Assembly: GCA_900315335.1 (NCBI GenBank)
Contig: OMYR01000017.1
Coordinates: forward strand, 1 to 64,000
Length of the DNA stretch: 64,000 nt
Origin: an uncultured Bacteroidales bacterium
Lineage (GTDB): Bacteria > Bacteroidota > Bacteroidia > Bacteroidales > P3
Direction of reading: 5' to 3'
Positions 17,216 to 27,427 of the stretch are shown here, piece by piece (the stretch's first letter is position 1; every line of letters begins with the position of its first letter). A program made the translations under genes and the position numbers. Under the pieces are notes generated by a model that saw only the letters and a list, made by a program, of their open reading frames with translations, did not search any database and was not told where the DNA came from.

Positions 17216-17299
17216 AAATTAGTATTAAACACCGGTAAAATAATGTGAGAGATTAATAAATTAGTGTTAAACATCAGTAAAACGATTTGTAGTATTGTT
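17216..17299. repeat. 21-bp-period array 5
   Basis: Four units starting at 17216, 17237, 17258 and 17279, in the divergent gap between dapD and the deoxynucleoside kinase gene. Units 3-4 are almost the same as units 3-4 of the array at 31730. Confidence 0.9.
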
Positions 17300-17424
17300 T
17301 GAGAGATAAGAATAGGTCATGTAATGGCGTGGTGCAGAAGAAAATTTTTGAGAGTTTTCGGCGTAAAAATCAGTGGATAAAATATCAAGAACAAAAGAAA
17401 AATCAACTAAAAATCGAAATCTTT

Positions 17425-17454
17425 TTGTTTTTTGTGAAAAAACACGTAACTTTG
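17425..17454 (+). promoter_or_regulatory. promoter of the deoxynucleoside kinase-kdsB operon
   Basis: TTG at 17425-17427, 19 bases, then TAACTTTG at 17447-17454: the ideal Bacteroidota sigma factor spacing. The ATG follows 34 bases later. Confidence 0.75.
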
Positions 17455-17488
17455 CAACTGAATAAAGATTTGATAAATACACACGAAA

Positions 17489-18103
17489 ATGTACATTGCA
17501 GTTGCAGGTAACATAGGCAGTGGAAAGACAACTCTGAGCGACTTGGTTGTAAAACATTATGGCTATACTGCCGTATCGGATCAGACGGAAGATAATCCGT
17601 ATATCGTAAATTTCTATAACGATATGCGACGTTGGGCTTTTAACTTACAGGTTTATTTTTTGCAAAGACGTTATACGCATCTTATGGAGTCTTGGAAAAA
17701 ATATAAAAACATTGTACAGGATCGTACCATATATGAAGATGCTTTTATATTTGCTCCCAACTTACATTCGATGGGCTTGTTATCGACAACGGATTACGAG
17801 ACATATATTTCTTTGTTCAATCTGTTAAATTCTTTGACACCGGCTCCCGATCTTCTTGTATATTTGAAAGCAAGCGTGCCTACACTTATAAATTTAATCA
17901 CCAAAAGGGGAAGAATTTATGAGAGTTCCATTCGGTTGGATTACATAACTTCGTTAAATCAACGCTATGACGATTGGTTTGAATCGTACAAGGGAAGAAA
18001 GATTGTGGTGGATGTGGATAATTTGAATATAATAGAGTCGCCGGAAGCCTTAGGCGAAGTTTTTGAAAAGATAAATGCAGAATTAAATCCGTTATTCAAA
18101 TGA
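17489..18103 (+). CDS. deoxynucleoside kinase
   Basis: A 204-residue deoxynucleoside kinase-family enzyme that phosphorylates deoxyribonucleosides for salvage. The P-loop GNIGSGKTTL is at about 7-16, the DRTIYEDA motif near 82-89 gives the substrate-site DR(S/T) and E, and the LID arginines are in TKRGRIYE. Which nucleoside it prefers cannot be told. It overlaps the start of kdsB by four bases (ATGA), so both are translated from one mRNA. Confidence 0.9.
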   Translation: MYIAVAGNIGSGKTTLSDLVVKHYGYTAVSDQTEDNPYIVNFYNDMRRWAFNLQVYFLQRRYTHLMESWKKYKNIVQDRTIYEDAFIFAPNLHSMGLLSTTDYETYISLFNLLNSLTPAPDLLVYLKASVPTLINLITKRGRIYESSIRLDYITSLNQRYDDWFESYKGRKIVVDVDNLNIIESPEALGEVFEKINAELNPLFK

Positions 18104-18861
18104 AAAAACTTGCAGTAATACCCGCTCGATACGCTTCTTCAAGATTTGAAGGTAAGCCTTTGGCTGACATTTGTGGAAAGCCGATGATTCTTCACGTATA
18201 TCAAGCCGTTCAAAACAGTAATCTGTTTGATGAAGTTGTTGTTGCAACTGATGACGATAGGATTTTGTCTGCCGTTATCAATGGTGGAGCAAAGGCGTTG
18301 ATGACATCAAGCGAATTAAACAACGGAACGGAAAGAGTGGAACAGGCATTAAGGATTTTGGAAAAAGATAACCCTCAAACGCATTATGATATTGTTGTAA
18401 ATATTCAAGGCGATGAGCCACTGATAAAACAAGAGATGTTAAAGGAATTGTTGTCGGGCTTTGAGAACAATGATGTGGATATTGCGACATTAAAGAAAAT
18501 TATAGAGAATAGGGAAGAAGTGTTGGATAGCAATGTTGTCAAGGTAGTAACGGCAAAGGATAACAAAGCGTTGTATTTCTCTCGTTGCCCGATTCCGTTT
18601 AATAGGGATGAGAGTGTAGAGGATTTGTTAAAACAGCGAATGTATTATAAGCATATAGGTATATATGGTTATAGAAGCGAAGTATTGAAAAAAATAGTTG
18701 CTTTGAATCAAACTGATTTGGAACGAATAGAGAAATTGGAACAATTGCGTTGGTTGGAGAACGGTTATAATATAGTTGCGATGACAACAGAACACGACAC
18801 AGTGGGGGTTGATACAAAAGAGGATTTACAAAAGGTTATTGATATATTAAACAAAAGGTAA
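18100..18861 (+). CDS. kdsB: 3-deoxy-manno-octulosonate cytidylyltransferase
   Basis: A 253-residue CMP-Kdo synthetase, which activates Kdo for lipopolysaccharide core synthesis. The nucleotide-binding start VIPARYASSRFEGKPL, the VVATDDDRI motif, NIQGDEPLI and the C-terminal HIGIYGYR and VDTKEDL segments are all present. It implies an outer membrane with Kdo-containing LPS. Confidence 0.96.
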   Translation: MKKLAVIPARYASSRFEGKPLADICGKPMILHVYQAVQNSNLFDEVVVATDDDRILSAVINGGAKALMTSSELNNGTERVEQALRILEKDNPQTHYDIVVNIQGDEPLIKQEMLKELLSGFENNDVDIATLKKIIENREEVLDSNVVKVVTAKDNKALYFSRCPIPFNRDESVEDLLKQRMYYKHIGIYGYRSEVLKKIVALNQTDLERIEKLEQLRWLENGYNIVAMTTEHDTVGVDTKEDLQKVIDILNKR

Positions 18862-18924
18862 GTGGTAACACTGATTGTTGAACATAGTAGAAAATAAATA
18901 TAAACACTATAATAAGTATTGATT

Positions 18925-20499
18925 ATGAATGTTGCAGAGAATTTATACGATTATTTGAAATATAACGATAAAGCAGAACTTATTGGTTTTGGAACATTTT
19001 ATGTAAAAACGTCTTCTGCCAAGATTAATGAGATGACAGGCACGATAGAGCCGCCAAAGAAAGAGTTGTCTTTTAGTAGAGAACAAACGGGGGACAATGG
19101 TTTTGTTACTTTTATGGCAAAGCACGAGTTTATCAGCGAGAAAACAGCTTTGATGTGGATTAAACAATATTCGGATTCGCTTAACGAGAAGATACAAGCA
19201 GGTAGAAGTGTTGTTTTGAATAAGTTGGGTAAATTGGAAAAAGGTCTTTTGGAGGAATATACTTTCACACCTGCACAAGATTTGAATTTGTTGGATAATA
19301 GTTTTGCACTTGGGGCGTTGAAAAATGTTCAAACATTTGATTCAACAGATGATTTACAAGTAATGCCGACATCACAGAAAACCGAACAAGTAGAAACGAC
19401 CATACCTCAGGATTATCAACAGACAAAAACGGAAATAGAATCCCAAATAGAGAATGCCAAGAAAATAAAAGAAGAACAAAAGGTTCAAGAAACTTCTTCT
19501 CAAACTCAGGAGCGTATCATTGAGCATAGCGAAGCGACAATAAACACCACAGTTGAGCAACCTAAGAATGAGACTTCGGAGGAACTTGTCTCTGAAATGG
19601 AAAACAATAAATTGGATAACACAACAGATAAGGATAACACGCAGCAAACAATAGATAGAGCCGCTGAATTTACCGAGAAAGTTATTGTTGAGGATATTAA
19701 GCCTGCACAAGAACAGGAAAAACAAAATCAAAAGGACGAGGACGAGAAAGAATGTGATGATTTGTTGATGAAACAAGCCACCGAAATCGTTCGTAAATAT
19801 GATAATGACAAAACACCAAAGAAAAATGAGAAACAATCAAAGCATACAAATAAAAGAAAAAGAAATTGGTTGATTGTACTTTGGATAATCATTGCGTTAT
19901 TAATTTTGTGCGGAGCGTTTGTATTTGCTCATTGGTTTGGACTTTTGAAAGATATTAAGTTCCTAAAACCTGTAACTTCTCGTTTGGAATATTACATTCC
20001 TGTTCGTAAGGTTGAAACTCCAAAGGCAGAAAAGCCATTGGTGAATACTCAGACAGAAACAGTTTCAGAGATTGAGCCTGTGATTGAACAAGAGGAAGAA
20101 ATTGTTGCAGTTGAACCAACACCAATGGAACAACCTAAAAAGACTACATCGGTAGCCAAAAAACAAAAGAAAGTAAAAGAAAAGAAACAGCAAGAAACTC
20201 AGACGGCACCACAAGAAGAAGTTGTTGTTGAAGATAACACTCCGATAGTTGTACAAAATCATTCAAAATTAGGTTTTGATGTTGTCAGCGGTTCTTTTGC
20301 AGACAAGAGCAAAGCACAAGAAAGAGCGAAAAAGGCAAGAAGTTTGGGTTATGACGGTTATGTTATCTCAAAGATAAAGAACGGTTCGCCTATATATTAT
20401 GTATCTTACGGTTCAAGACGTACAAACAGTGAGGCAACGGATCTTTGTACGATGATAAAGAATCGTTTGTCGGGCGATTTTTATATTATTTCGCGATAA
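18925..20499 (+). CDS. HU-CCDC81 and SPOR domain protein
   Basis: A 524-residue single-pass protein. Two N-terminal HU-CCDC81-type domains cover about 1-130 (YLKYNDKAELIGFGTFYVK; KLGKLEKG). A long Glu/Lys/Gln/Thr-rich linker follows, then a transmembrane helix (WLIVLWIIIALLILCGAFVFAHWF, about 312-336), another charged linker, and a C-terminal SPOR domain (about 448-524, FDVVSGSFADKSKAQERAKKA) that usually binds denuded peptidoglycan at the division septum. This architecture is widespread in Bacteroidota. It suggests a link between cytoplasmic DNA or division proteins and the septal wall; that is inference. The ATG at 18925 is used rather than a TTG six bases upstream. Confidence 0.88.
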   Translation: MNVAENLYDYLKYNDKAELIGFGTFYVKTSSAKINEMTGTIEPPKKELSFSREQTGDNGFVTFMAKHEFISEKTALMWIKQYSDSLNEKIQAGRSVVLNKLGKLEKGLLEEYTFTPAQDLNLLDNSFALGALKNVQTFDSTDDLQVMPTSQKTEQVETTIPQDYQQTKTEIESQIENAKKIKEEQKVQETSSQTQERIIEHSEATINTTVEQPKNETSEELVSEMENNKLDNTTDKDNTQQTIDRAAEFTEKVIVEDIKPAQEQEKQNQKDEDEKECDDLLMKQATEIVRKYDNDKTPKKNEKQSKHTNKRKRNWLIVLWIIIALLILCGAFVFAHWFGLLKDIKFLKPVTSRLEYYIPVRKVETPKAEKPLVNTQTETVSEIEPVIEQEEEIVAVEPTPMEQPKKTTSVAKKQKKVKEKKQQETQTAPQEEVVVEDNTPIVVQNHSKLGFDVVSGSFADKSKAQERAKKARSLGYDGYVISKIKNGSPIYYVSYGSRRTNSEATDLCTMIKNRLSGDFYIISR

Positions 20500-20553
20500 C
20501 GGATAAGTGATACTGAGAAATTTTTGTCTGTAAACAGAAATTTGTTTTCAGTA

Positions 20554-21792
20554 ATGAATAATCTGAAAAGCGATACTTATAATTATTATACATTACCAAA
20601 TGGGCTTCGGTTGGTGCATAAGTACGATGTATCAAACGTGGCTCATTTGGGAATTACTATTGATGCAGGCAGTAGGGACGAAAAGCCTTACGAGAATGGT
20701 ATGGCTCATTTTATTGAGCATTGTATTTTCAAGGGTACTGCAAAGCGTAAATATTATAGGATATTGTCAAGAATAGACGGTGTAGGGGGAGAACTCAATG
20801 CTTATACGACAAAAGAAGAGACGGTTGTGTATGCGACATTTCTTAATACTTATTATGAGAGAGCAGCCGAACTTTTGAGTGATATTGTGTTCAATAGTGT
20901 CTTTCCAGAAAAAGAGTTGGAGAAAGAGAAAACGGTTATCATAGATGAAATAAATTCTTATGAGGATAGCCCTTCGGAATTGATTTATGATGATTTCGAG
21001 CAATTGGTCTTTGGACGTACTGGGTTGGGACGTATGATTCTTGGAACGGAAGATAAAGTCAAATCCTTTTCTTCCACAATGGTTAAAGACTTTATTCAAA
21101 AAAATTGGTTTACCAACAGAATTGTTATTTCTTCTGTGGGCAATATTCCTTTTGAAAAGTTGGTTCGTTTGATTGAGAAGTATTTTTCGGATATTCCGAC
21201 CAAGATTTCAGAAAAAAAACGTCACACGTCATACAAATATATTCCCAAACAAATAAAGAAAAACAGAGATACTTATCAAGCACACGTTATGATTGGTAAT
21301 ATGTGTTATTCATATAAAAATCCGAAACGTGTCGCTTTTACTTTACTTAATAATATCTTGGGTTCGTCGGCTATGAATTCTCGATTGAATATGAATATAA
21401 GAGAGAAATATGGTAACACCTACACGATAGAATCTTCTTACACGGCATACCGGGATAGCGGAATTTTTCAGATTTATGCCGGCTGTGAAGAGCATTTTGC
21501 CGATAAGGTCTATGAACTTATCATTCGGGAATTGCAACTTTGCACTCAAAAACGTATCACTCAATCTTCTTTAACGCGTGGTAAAGAGCAGCTCAAAGGA
21601 CAATTAGCCATTCAATACGACAGCAATCAAAACGAGATGTTGTCTATCGGCAAGGCTCTTTTGAATTATGGCAGAGTCTCAACGTTGGAAGAGAATTTCA
21701 ATGATATTGATGCTGTTACGCCCAAAGATATTTTAGAAGTTGCAAATGAAGAATTTATAGAAGAGAACCTTTCTTCGATTATCTATTATTAA
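20554..21792 (+). CDS. M16-family zinc peptidase
   Basis: A 412-residue processing-peptidase-like enzyme. The inverted zinc motif HFIEH (in GMAHFIEHCIFKGT) and the downstream glutamate in ELNAYTTKEETVVYA are intact, so it should be active. One M16 core plus the inactive-like second domain makes the usual two-domain subunit. The ATG at 20554 was chosen over a TTG 30 bases upstream. It follows the SPOR protein gene by about 55 bases. The substrate is unknown. Confidence 0.92.
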   Translation: MNNLKSDTYNYYTLPNGLRLVHKYDVSNVAHLGITIDAGSRDEKPYENGMAHFIEHCIFKGTAKRKYYRILSRIDGVGGELNAYTTKEETVVYATFLNTYYERAAELLSDIVFNSVFPEKELEKEKTVIIDEINSYEDSPSELIYDDFEQLVFGRTGLGRMILGTEDKVKSFSSTMVKDFIQKNWFTNRIVISSVGNIPFEKLVRLIEKYFSDIPTKISEKKRHTSYKYIPKQIKKNRDTYQAHVMIGNMCYSYKNPKRVAFTLLNNILGSSAMNSRLNMNIREKYGNTYTIESSYTAYRDSGIFQIYAGCEEHFADKVYELIIRELQLCTQKRITQSSLTRGKEQLKGQLAIQYDSNQNEMLSIGKALLNYGRVSTLEENFNDIDAVTPKDILEVANEEFIEENLSSIIYY

Positions 21793-21875
21793 GATAAACG
21801 TTTATGCGTTTGAGTTAGATAAAAACGAATTGTTTCTTTTGATTTTTTGTTTTCTCTATTTGAATAAAATTTTTG

Positions 21876-22166
21876 TTATTCTCTTTCTTTGACGGTTATA
21901 TGTACGGTGTCACCTGCTTGTTTGCCAATCTTTATGCGTATCGACTTCAAAACGCCGAGCAAATACTCTTCCGATCCCATACGAACGATAGACCCTTTGT
22001 ATGGCTCACCGTCAAAAGTGGCATCAACCTTAACTCTGCCTTTGCCGAACTCTTTTCTAATATCATAAGGGAAAACCACGTATGCTGCATCCATATCGGG
22101 ATTTTTTTGTATCACAGCATCAAACTCGTAAATGCGTGGATTGATATTTAATACCTCTTTACTCAT
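21876..22166 (-). CDS. DUF1905 domain protein
   Basis: A small protein (about 96 residues from the ATG at 22164-22166) covering a complete DUF1905 domain: YEFDAVIQKNPDMDAAYVVFP, then VKVDATFDGEPYKGSIVRMG and LGVLKSIRIKIGKQAGDTV. The function is unknown. Its N-terminal residues SKEVLNINPR are encoded by a unit of the 21-bp-period array that continues upstream, and further ATG-started extensions would simply read through more array units. The start codon is therefore uncertain. Confidence 0.75.
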   Translation of the reverse strand: MSKEVLNINPRIYEFDAVIQKNPDMDAAYVVFPYDIRKEFGKGRVKVDATFDGEPYKGSIVRMGSEEYLLGVLKSIRIKIGKQAGDTVHITVKERE

Positions 22167-22226
22167 GTTTAACATCATTTCATTAGTGTTTAACACTATT
22201 TGATTAATGTTTAACACTAATATTAT
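22143..22226. repeat. 21-bp-period array 6, overlapping a gene start
   Basis: Four units starting at 22143, 22164, 22185 and 22206, in T-rich orientation with cores TTTAACATCA and TTTAACACTA. The first unit codes for the beginning of the DUF1905 protein and the second contains its likely ATG. Confidence 0.88.
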
Positions 22227-22268
22227 GAAAATAGGTAAGAAAATTTTTTAATTTGCAAAGCCGTTGTT

Positions 22269-22637
22269 TTAACCGATAGTCAGGGTATTGCCTTTGCTAT
22301 CCTTGAAATTGTTTGTAACAATCAAGATTATATCCACTATCGTCCCAAATCCGAAAACGCCCAAGGTCAAAAGCCAAACTATCCCCGTTGCAATCTTACC
22401 TGCATAAAACCTATGAATACCGCTAACGCCTGCAAAACCTAAGCAACATAAAAGCAAAGCAATAAAACCGCTCTTCTCACTGTAAGCAGTGTTTGAATTA
22501 TCAAAACCCTCGCCTTTATAATGGAAAGCACCGTTTGAATTTTCTTCTTGTTTCTTTCCACATTTAGGACAATATACGGATTGTTTGCTTATAATTTCGC
22601 CACAATAAATGCAGTGCTTTTCATAATCATAATTCAT
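22269..22637 (-). CDS. TM2-domain protein with N-terminal zinc ribbon
   Basis: A 122-residue membrane protein. An N-terminal zinc ribbon (CIYCGEIISKQSVYCPKCGKK, two CxxC pairs at about 9-27) is joined by a linker to a TM2 domain with two hydrophobic helices (FIALLLCCLGFAGVSGIHRFYAGK and GIVWLLTLGVFGFGTIVDIILI). The GxHRFY(A/T)GK turn is the TM2 signature. The function is unknown. Confidence 0.85.
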   Translation of the reverse strand: MNYDYEKHCIYCGEIISKQSVYCPKCGKKQEENSNGAFHYKGEGFDNSNTAYSEKSGFIALLLCCLGFAGVSGIHRFYAGKIATGIVWLLTLGVFGFGTIVDIILIVTNNFKDSKGNTLTIG

Positions 22638-22678
22638 AATTGTTTTCTTTTTATAATCTTTTGATTTCTTTGATTGGA

Positions 22679-22915
22679 TTACTGAGCTAATATCTGTATA
22701 ACGTTATCCGACATCTCCAACAAGCCGCCATTGATTTGAAAACTGTGTTCTTTATCCTGCATATCCACAAGTTTTATCTCTCCTTTGGCTAATGCCGACA
22801 CGATAGGGGCGTGGTTGTTCAAAATCTCGAAATGTCCGTCAAGTCCTATGAGTTTGGCGTCCTTTATCTCGCCTTCAAACATAGTTGAATCGGGCGTTAT
22901 GATACTTATCTTCAT
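22679..22915 (-). CDS. atpC: ATP synthase F1 epsilon subunit
   Basis: A 78-residue short epsilon subunit holding only the N-terminal beta-sandwich (MKISIITPDSTMFEGEIKDAKLIGLDGHFEILNNHAPIVSAL). The C-terminal helical hairpin, which can inhibit ATP hydrolysis in long epsilon subunits, is missing, as in many Bacteroidota. It follows atpD by 116 bases with a strong stem-loop between them. Confidence 0.93.
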   Translation of the reverse strand: MKISIITPDSTMFEGEIKDAKLIGLDGHFEILNNHAPIVSALAKGEIKLVDMQDKEHSFQINGGLLEMSDNVIQILAQ

Positions 22916-22956
22916 AATCTCAAAGTTGTTTTACTTATGTTTTTTCATTATTTATC

Positions 22957-23018
22957 GATGTACGATAGCAAAGAACGACAATTTGATTTTCTTTGCCTCA
23001 TTCTTTGTATCGTACATC
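22957..23018 (-). other. stem-loop between atpD and atpC
   Basis: Arm 22957-22975 pairs with 23001-23018 over 18 base pairs with a single bulged base (outer 11 bp perfect: GATGTACGATA). No T-run follows. Located inside the atp operon, it may tune the ratio of beta to epsilon or protect the upstream mRNA. Confidence 0.75.
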
Positions 23019-23031
23019 TGTTATTCAATCA

Positions 23032-24558
<1,527 letters not shown>

Positions 24559-24720
24559 TTATCATTTCAATCAGAATGCGAATTTACTATTTTTTTCTTT
24601 AAAAGTATTTGCTTTCCTGATAAAATTTAAGTTTTTTCCGATTAAATATGCTTAAATAAAAACGTAATCACCTGTCAAATATTATCTTCGTATCATAATT
24701 TTTATTTGATGTAAAACGAC

Positions 24721-24804
24721 AAAATTAGTGTGTGAGATTATTTTATTGATGTTTAACACTAATTTACTAATGTTTAACACTAATTTAATGACAAGTGTTA
24801 TTGT
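24721..24804. repeat. 21-bp-period array 7
   Basis: Four units starting at 24721, 24742, 24763 and 24784. The first begins AAAATTAGTG; the next three are in T-rich orientation with GTTTAACACTAA cores. It occupies the divergent gap between atpD and ribF, upstream of the ribF promoter. The rest of 24544-24720 shows nothing clear. Confidence 0.88.
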
Positions 24805-24843
24805 TTTTCTGCCATTACAGATGTCTGTCAAAAACAAAAGATA

Positions 24844-24873
24844 TTGTCAAATCAATATAAATTTGTAAATTTG
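24844..24873 (+). promoter_or_regulatory. ribF promoter
   Basis: TTG at 24844-24846, 19 bases, then TAAATTTG at 24866-24873 (a second TAAATTTG overlaps just before, at 24858-24865). The match means that this TTG is a -33 box and not a start codon. Confidence 0.7.
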
Positions 24874-24906
24874 CACTTTGTTTCAAAAAACATTGAAGAA
24901 TATACT

Positions 24907-25842
24907 TTGGAAATATTGGATATACAAAATATCAGTAAATTGCAGCGTCCTTGTGTTATTACGATAGGGATGTTTGATGGGGTGCATATAGGTCATAGGC
25001 AGATGCTTGAAGAGTTGAAACTATGGGCTGAAAGATGTTCTGCGGCAAGTGTTGTGGTAACCTTTTCCAACCACCCGAGACAAATTCTCGATAAAAATTC
25101 GGATAACCCGATAAAGTTTATAGACACCAAGAGCGAAAGATTTCAAAAGATTGCTTCTTGCGGTGTGGATTTTATCTTACCGATAGAATTTACCAAAGCA
25201 TTTGCATCTCTTACGCCTATGCAGTTTTTGGATGTTTTGCTTGAAAAAATGGATATTAGATTGCTTTTGCTCGGTTACGACAACCGTTTCGGCAATCCCA
25301 AGAATAATGAGTACGAGACTCTGTTGAAAGACGGATTTTACAAGAACATAAAAATTCAAAAAGACGTTAGCGGAGTATATTACAACGATATAGAAGTTTC
25401 TTCCACGCAGATAAGAAACGCAATAACAAGCGGTAAGATAAAAACTGCCAACGCCATGTTGTCAGAGCCTTATTGTATAACATCAAAAGTTATAAACGGT
25501 TTGCAAAACGGCAGAAAAATAGGTTTTCCGACGGCAAACATAATTATTCCGGACAACAAAATATTGCCCCAAGCAGGTGTCTATGCAACAAAAACGATAA
25601 TAGACAACCAAATTTACAATTCCATAACGAACATAGGTAACAATCCGACTTTTGAAGCGAAGACGACAACGGTGGAAACACATATAATGGATTTCAAAGA
25701 TGATATTTATCAAAAGGAAATTACCGTTAAGTTTTTGGATTTCATAAGACAGGAACGCAAATTCGATACCGCAGAGGATTTGTCCGACCAAATAAACAAG
25801 GATTTAATGTATGCGAAAGATATTTTCAACAATTCCATATAG
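24907..25842 (+). CDS. ribF: bifunctional riboflavin kinase/FMN adenylyltransferase
   Basis: Makes FMN and then FAD from riboflavin. The N-terminal FAD synthetase domain has ITIGMFDGVHIGHR with the nucleotidyltransferase HIGH-like motif, and STQIR as the second ATP motif. The C-terminal kinase domain starts around residue 190 with GRKIGFPTANI. No ATG exists near the expected N-terminus: TTG at 24907 gives 17 residues before the ITIG strand, as in other RibF proteins. An upstream TTG at 24844 is more likely part of the promoter. The 3' end overlaps the next gene by 32 bases. Confidence 0.9.
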   Translation: MEILDIQNISKLQRPCVITIGMFDGVHIGHRQMLEELKLWAERCSAASVVVTFSNHPRQILDKNSDNPIKFIDTKSERFQKIASCGVDFILPIEFTKAFASLTPMQFLDVLLEKMDIRLLLLGYDNRFGNPKNNEYETLLKDGFYKNIKIQKDVSGVYYNDIEVSSTQIRNAITSGKIKTANAMLSEPYCITSKVINGLQNGRKIGFPTANIIIPDNKILPQAGVYATKTIIDNQIYNSITNIGNNPTFEAKTTTVETHIMDFKDDIYQKEITVKFLDFIRQERKFDTAEDLSDQINKDLMYAKDIFNNSI

Positions 25843-26329
25843 ATACTCATTTTTTATTTTGTTTATCGCTTGCGGTTGGGAATTATTTTCACAAAACGGT
25901 TATTTCAATTCACTTGAACAGGCGATGCTAACACCTGACAGCGTGATAAGTCTTAATTTGAAAAAACAGAAAATCAAAGAATTTCCTATGGAAATACTGA
26001 AAATGAAGAATATTCAACGCTTGGATATTTCGAGAAATTACATTAAAGAAATACCGCCTCAAATAAGCGAATTGAAACATCTGCATTACGTTAATTTTGC
26101 TCAGAACTATCTTACTACATTACCAAAAGAAATGGCACAACTGCCTTTGGATACATTGATTTTATGGGACAATCAGATAAGAGAGTTTGACGAGAGTTTT
26201 TCTACTACAAATCTCAAACTGTTGGATATACGCGCCATTCTTATGACACGAAAAGAACAAAAAGCAATTAAGAAAATTTTTTCCAATACAAAGATAAAAA
26301 AAGACCACCCTTGCAATTGCGGACGTTAA
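25811..26329 (+). CDS. secreted leucine-rich-repeat protein
   Basis: A 172-residue protein with an N-terminal hydrophobic signal segment (about 10-27) and three to four leucine-rich repeats (IQRLDISRNYIKEIPPQISEL; LHYVNFAQNYLTTLPKEMAQL; LDTLILWDNQIREF). The C-terminal DHPCNCGR is unusual for its two cysteines. Its start lies inside the end of ribF, so the two are coupled. Likely periplasmic or surface-bound; the binding partner is unknown. Confidence 0.75.
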   Translation: MRKIFSTIPYRYSFFILFIACGWELFSQNGYFNSLEQAMLTPDSVISLNLKKQKIKEFPMEILKMKNIQRLDISRNYIKEIPPQISELKHLHYVNFAQNYLTTLPKEMAQLPLDTLILWDNQIREFDESFSTTNLKLLDIRAILMTRKEQKAIKKIFSNTKIKKDHPCNCGR

Positions 26330-26345
26330 AGGTTAAGGAAAACGA

Positions 26346-27122
26346 ATGAAAAAAGTTAAGGATATGTTGATAGCATTGGTGCAGACAGCGATAAAAGATT
26401 TTGATATAGAAAGCAATCTTCGTTACTTTACGAAGATTTGTAAGGATATTTCAAGTGAAGTCGAGTGGATAATTTTGCCGGAGATGTTTATAACGGGTTT
26501 TGTTGCCGACACGTCGTTAAGTATTCAGAGCAAGGCGAAAGGATTGGAGTTTATGCGTAATCTTTCTAAGCAAAAAGAGTGTGGAGTTGAAGGCTCGCTA
26601 ATGGTTGAAGAGGACGGCAAGTATTATAATAGACATTATTTGATTACGGACACTGCGGAATTTATGTATGATAAGCAGAAATTGTTTTCCTTATCCAAGG
26701 AAGCCGAAGCACTTTGTGCAGGAAACAAGGAGTGTATTGCAAGACTCGGGGATTATAATGTAAGTTTAAGGACTTGTTATGACTTACGGTTTGCTGATAT
26801 TTGCAAGAATGGTTACTCAAATGGCAGGTTCAAATATGATATAATGACGTTTGTGGCATCGTGGCCGAAGAGTAGGAGTGAGCAATGGAAGATTTTGTTG
26901 AAAGCACGTGCTATTGAGAATATGTGTTACGTTATCGGGGTGAATAGAGTTGGTAAGGACGCAAATGGTTTGGAGTATGTGGGCGAGAGTTGTGTTATAA
27001 ATAGCAAAGGAGAAGAGTTAAAACCTTTGGAAAACTCAACGCAGGAGATACTTTATTACGATATAAGCAAAGAATATTTGGATTCTATGCGAAAGAAGTT
27101 CCCTGTATATATGGATTGGTAA
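26346..27122 (+). CDS. nitrilase-superfamily amidohydrolase (omega-amidase type)
   Basis: A 258-residue carbon-nitrogen hydrolase. The catalytic Glu-Lys-Cys triad is visible: E in ILPEMFITGF, K in YDKQKLFSL and C in LRTCYDLRF. Length and motifs are closest to the YafV/omega-amidase group, which hydrolyses alpha-ketoglutaramate or similar amides. It follows the LRR gene by 16 bases and ends in a strong terminator. Exact substrate not provable from sequence. Confidence 0.88.
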   Translation: MKKVKDMLIALVQTAIKDFDIESNLRYFTKICKDISSEVEWIILPEMFITGFVADTSLSIQSKAKGLEFMRNLSKQKECGVEGSLMVEEDGKYYNRHYLITDTAEFMYDKQKLFSLSKEAEALCAGNKECIARLGDYNVSLRTCYDLRFADICKNGYSNGRFKYDIMTFVASWPKSRSEQWKILLKARAIENMCYVIGVNRVGKDANGLEYVGESCVINSKGEELKPLENSTQEILYYDISKEYLDSMRKKFPVYMDW

Positions 27123-27130
27123 AAGGAAAA

Positions 27131-27167
27131 CGGCAGTGTGGTTCAGTACTTACACTGCCGTTTTTTT
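27131..27167 (+). terminator. intrinsic terminator after the nitrilase gene (copy 1)
   Basis: CGGCAGTGT (27131-27139) pairs with ACACTGCCG (27152-27160), followed by seven Ts. About 50 bases around it recur nearly unchanged at 27977. Confidence 0.9.
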
Positions 27168-27219
27168 GAATAAAGAAGAAAAAAACATAGAAAAGTTTGG
27201 TAGTTTAATTTTAATTGTA

Positions 27220-27227
27220 TATCTTTG
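27220..27227 (+). promoter_or_regulatory. -7 promoter element of a small transcription unit
   Basis: TATCTTTG with a TTG at 27197-27199 (20-base spacing). With the terminator at 27419 it defines a transcript of about 250 bases. Confidence 0.6.
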
Positions 27228-27259
27228 TAGGCGAAACGAAGTCAAAAGGAATTGAAATC

Positions 27260-27427
27260 ATGAGTGAAACGGAATTAGCCAACGAAAGACATTTTTCAAA
27301 GAATGTTATCGGTGATATAACTAAAATGTTACTAAATATTCGTCGTTTATGCGGTTCAATGAGGGTGTATGCTTCGCAATACATCTTTTTAATCGGGAAA
27401 AACGCCTTTATTCGGTTCGCCTGTTAA
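27260..27427 (+). CDS. possible 55-residue small protein (or part of a small RNA)
   Basis: An ATG-started ORF lying between a recognisable promoter (27220) and a terminator (27419). The peptide begins MSETELANERHFSK and ends GKNAFIRFAC. It has no recognised domain, signal peptide or membrane segment. Its stop codon lies in the left arm of the terminator stem. The same transcript could equally be a noncoding RNA of about 250 bases. I cannot choose between these from sequence. Confidence 0.35.
   Translation: MSETELANERHFSKNVIGDITKMLLNIRRLCGSMRVYASQYIFLIGKNAFIRFAC

Noticed and set aside
24844-24906. TTG at 24844 as the ribF start codon
   Set aside because: It has the exact position of a -33 box, 19 bases before TAAATTTG; translation would have to start upstream of the transcription start.
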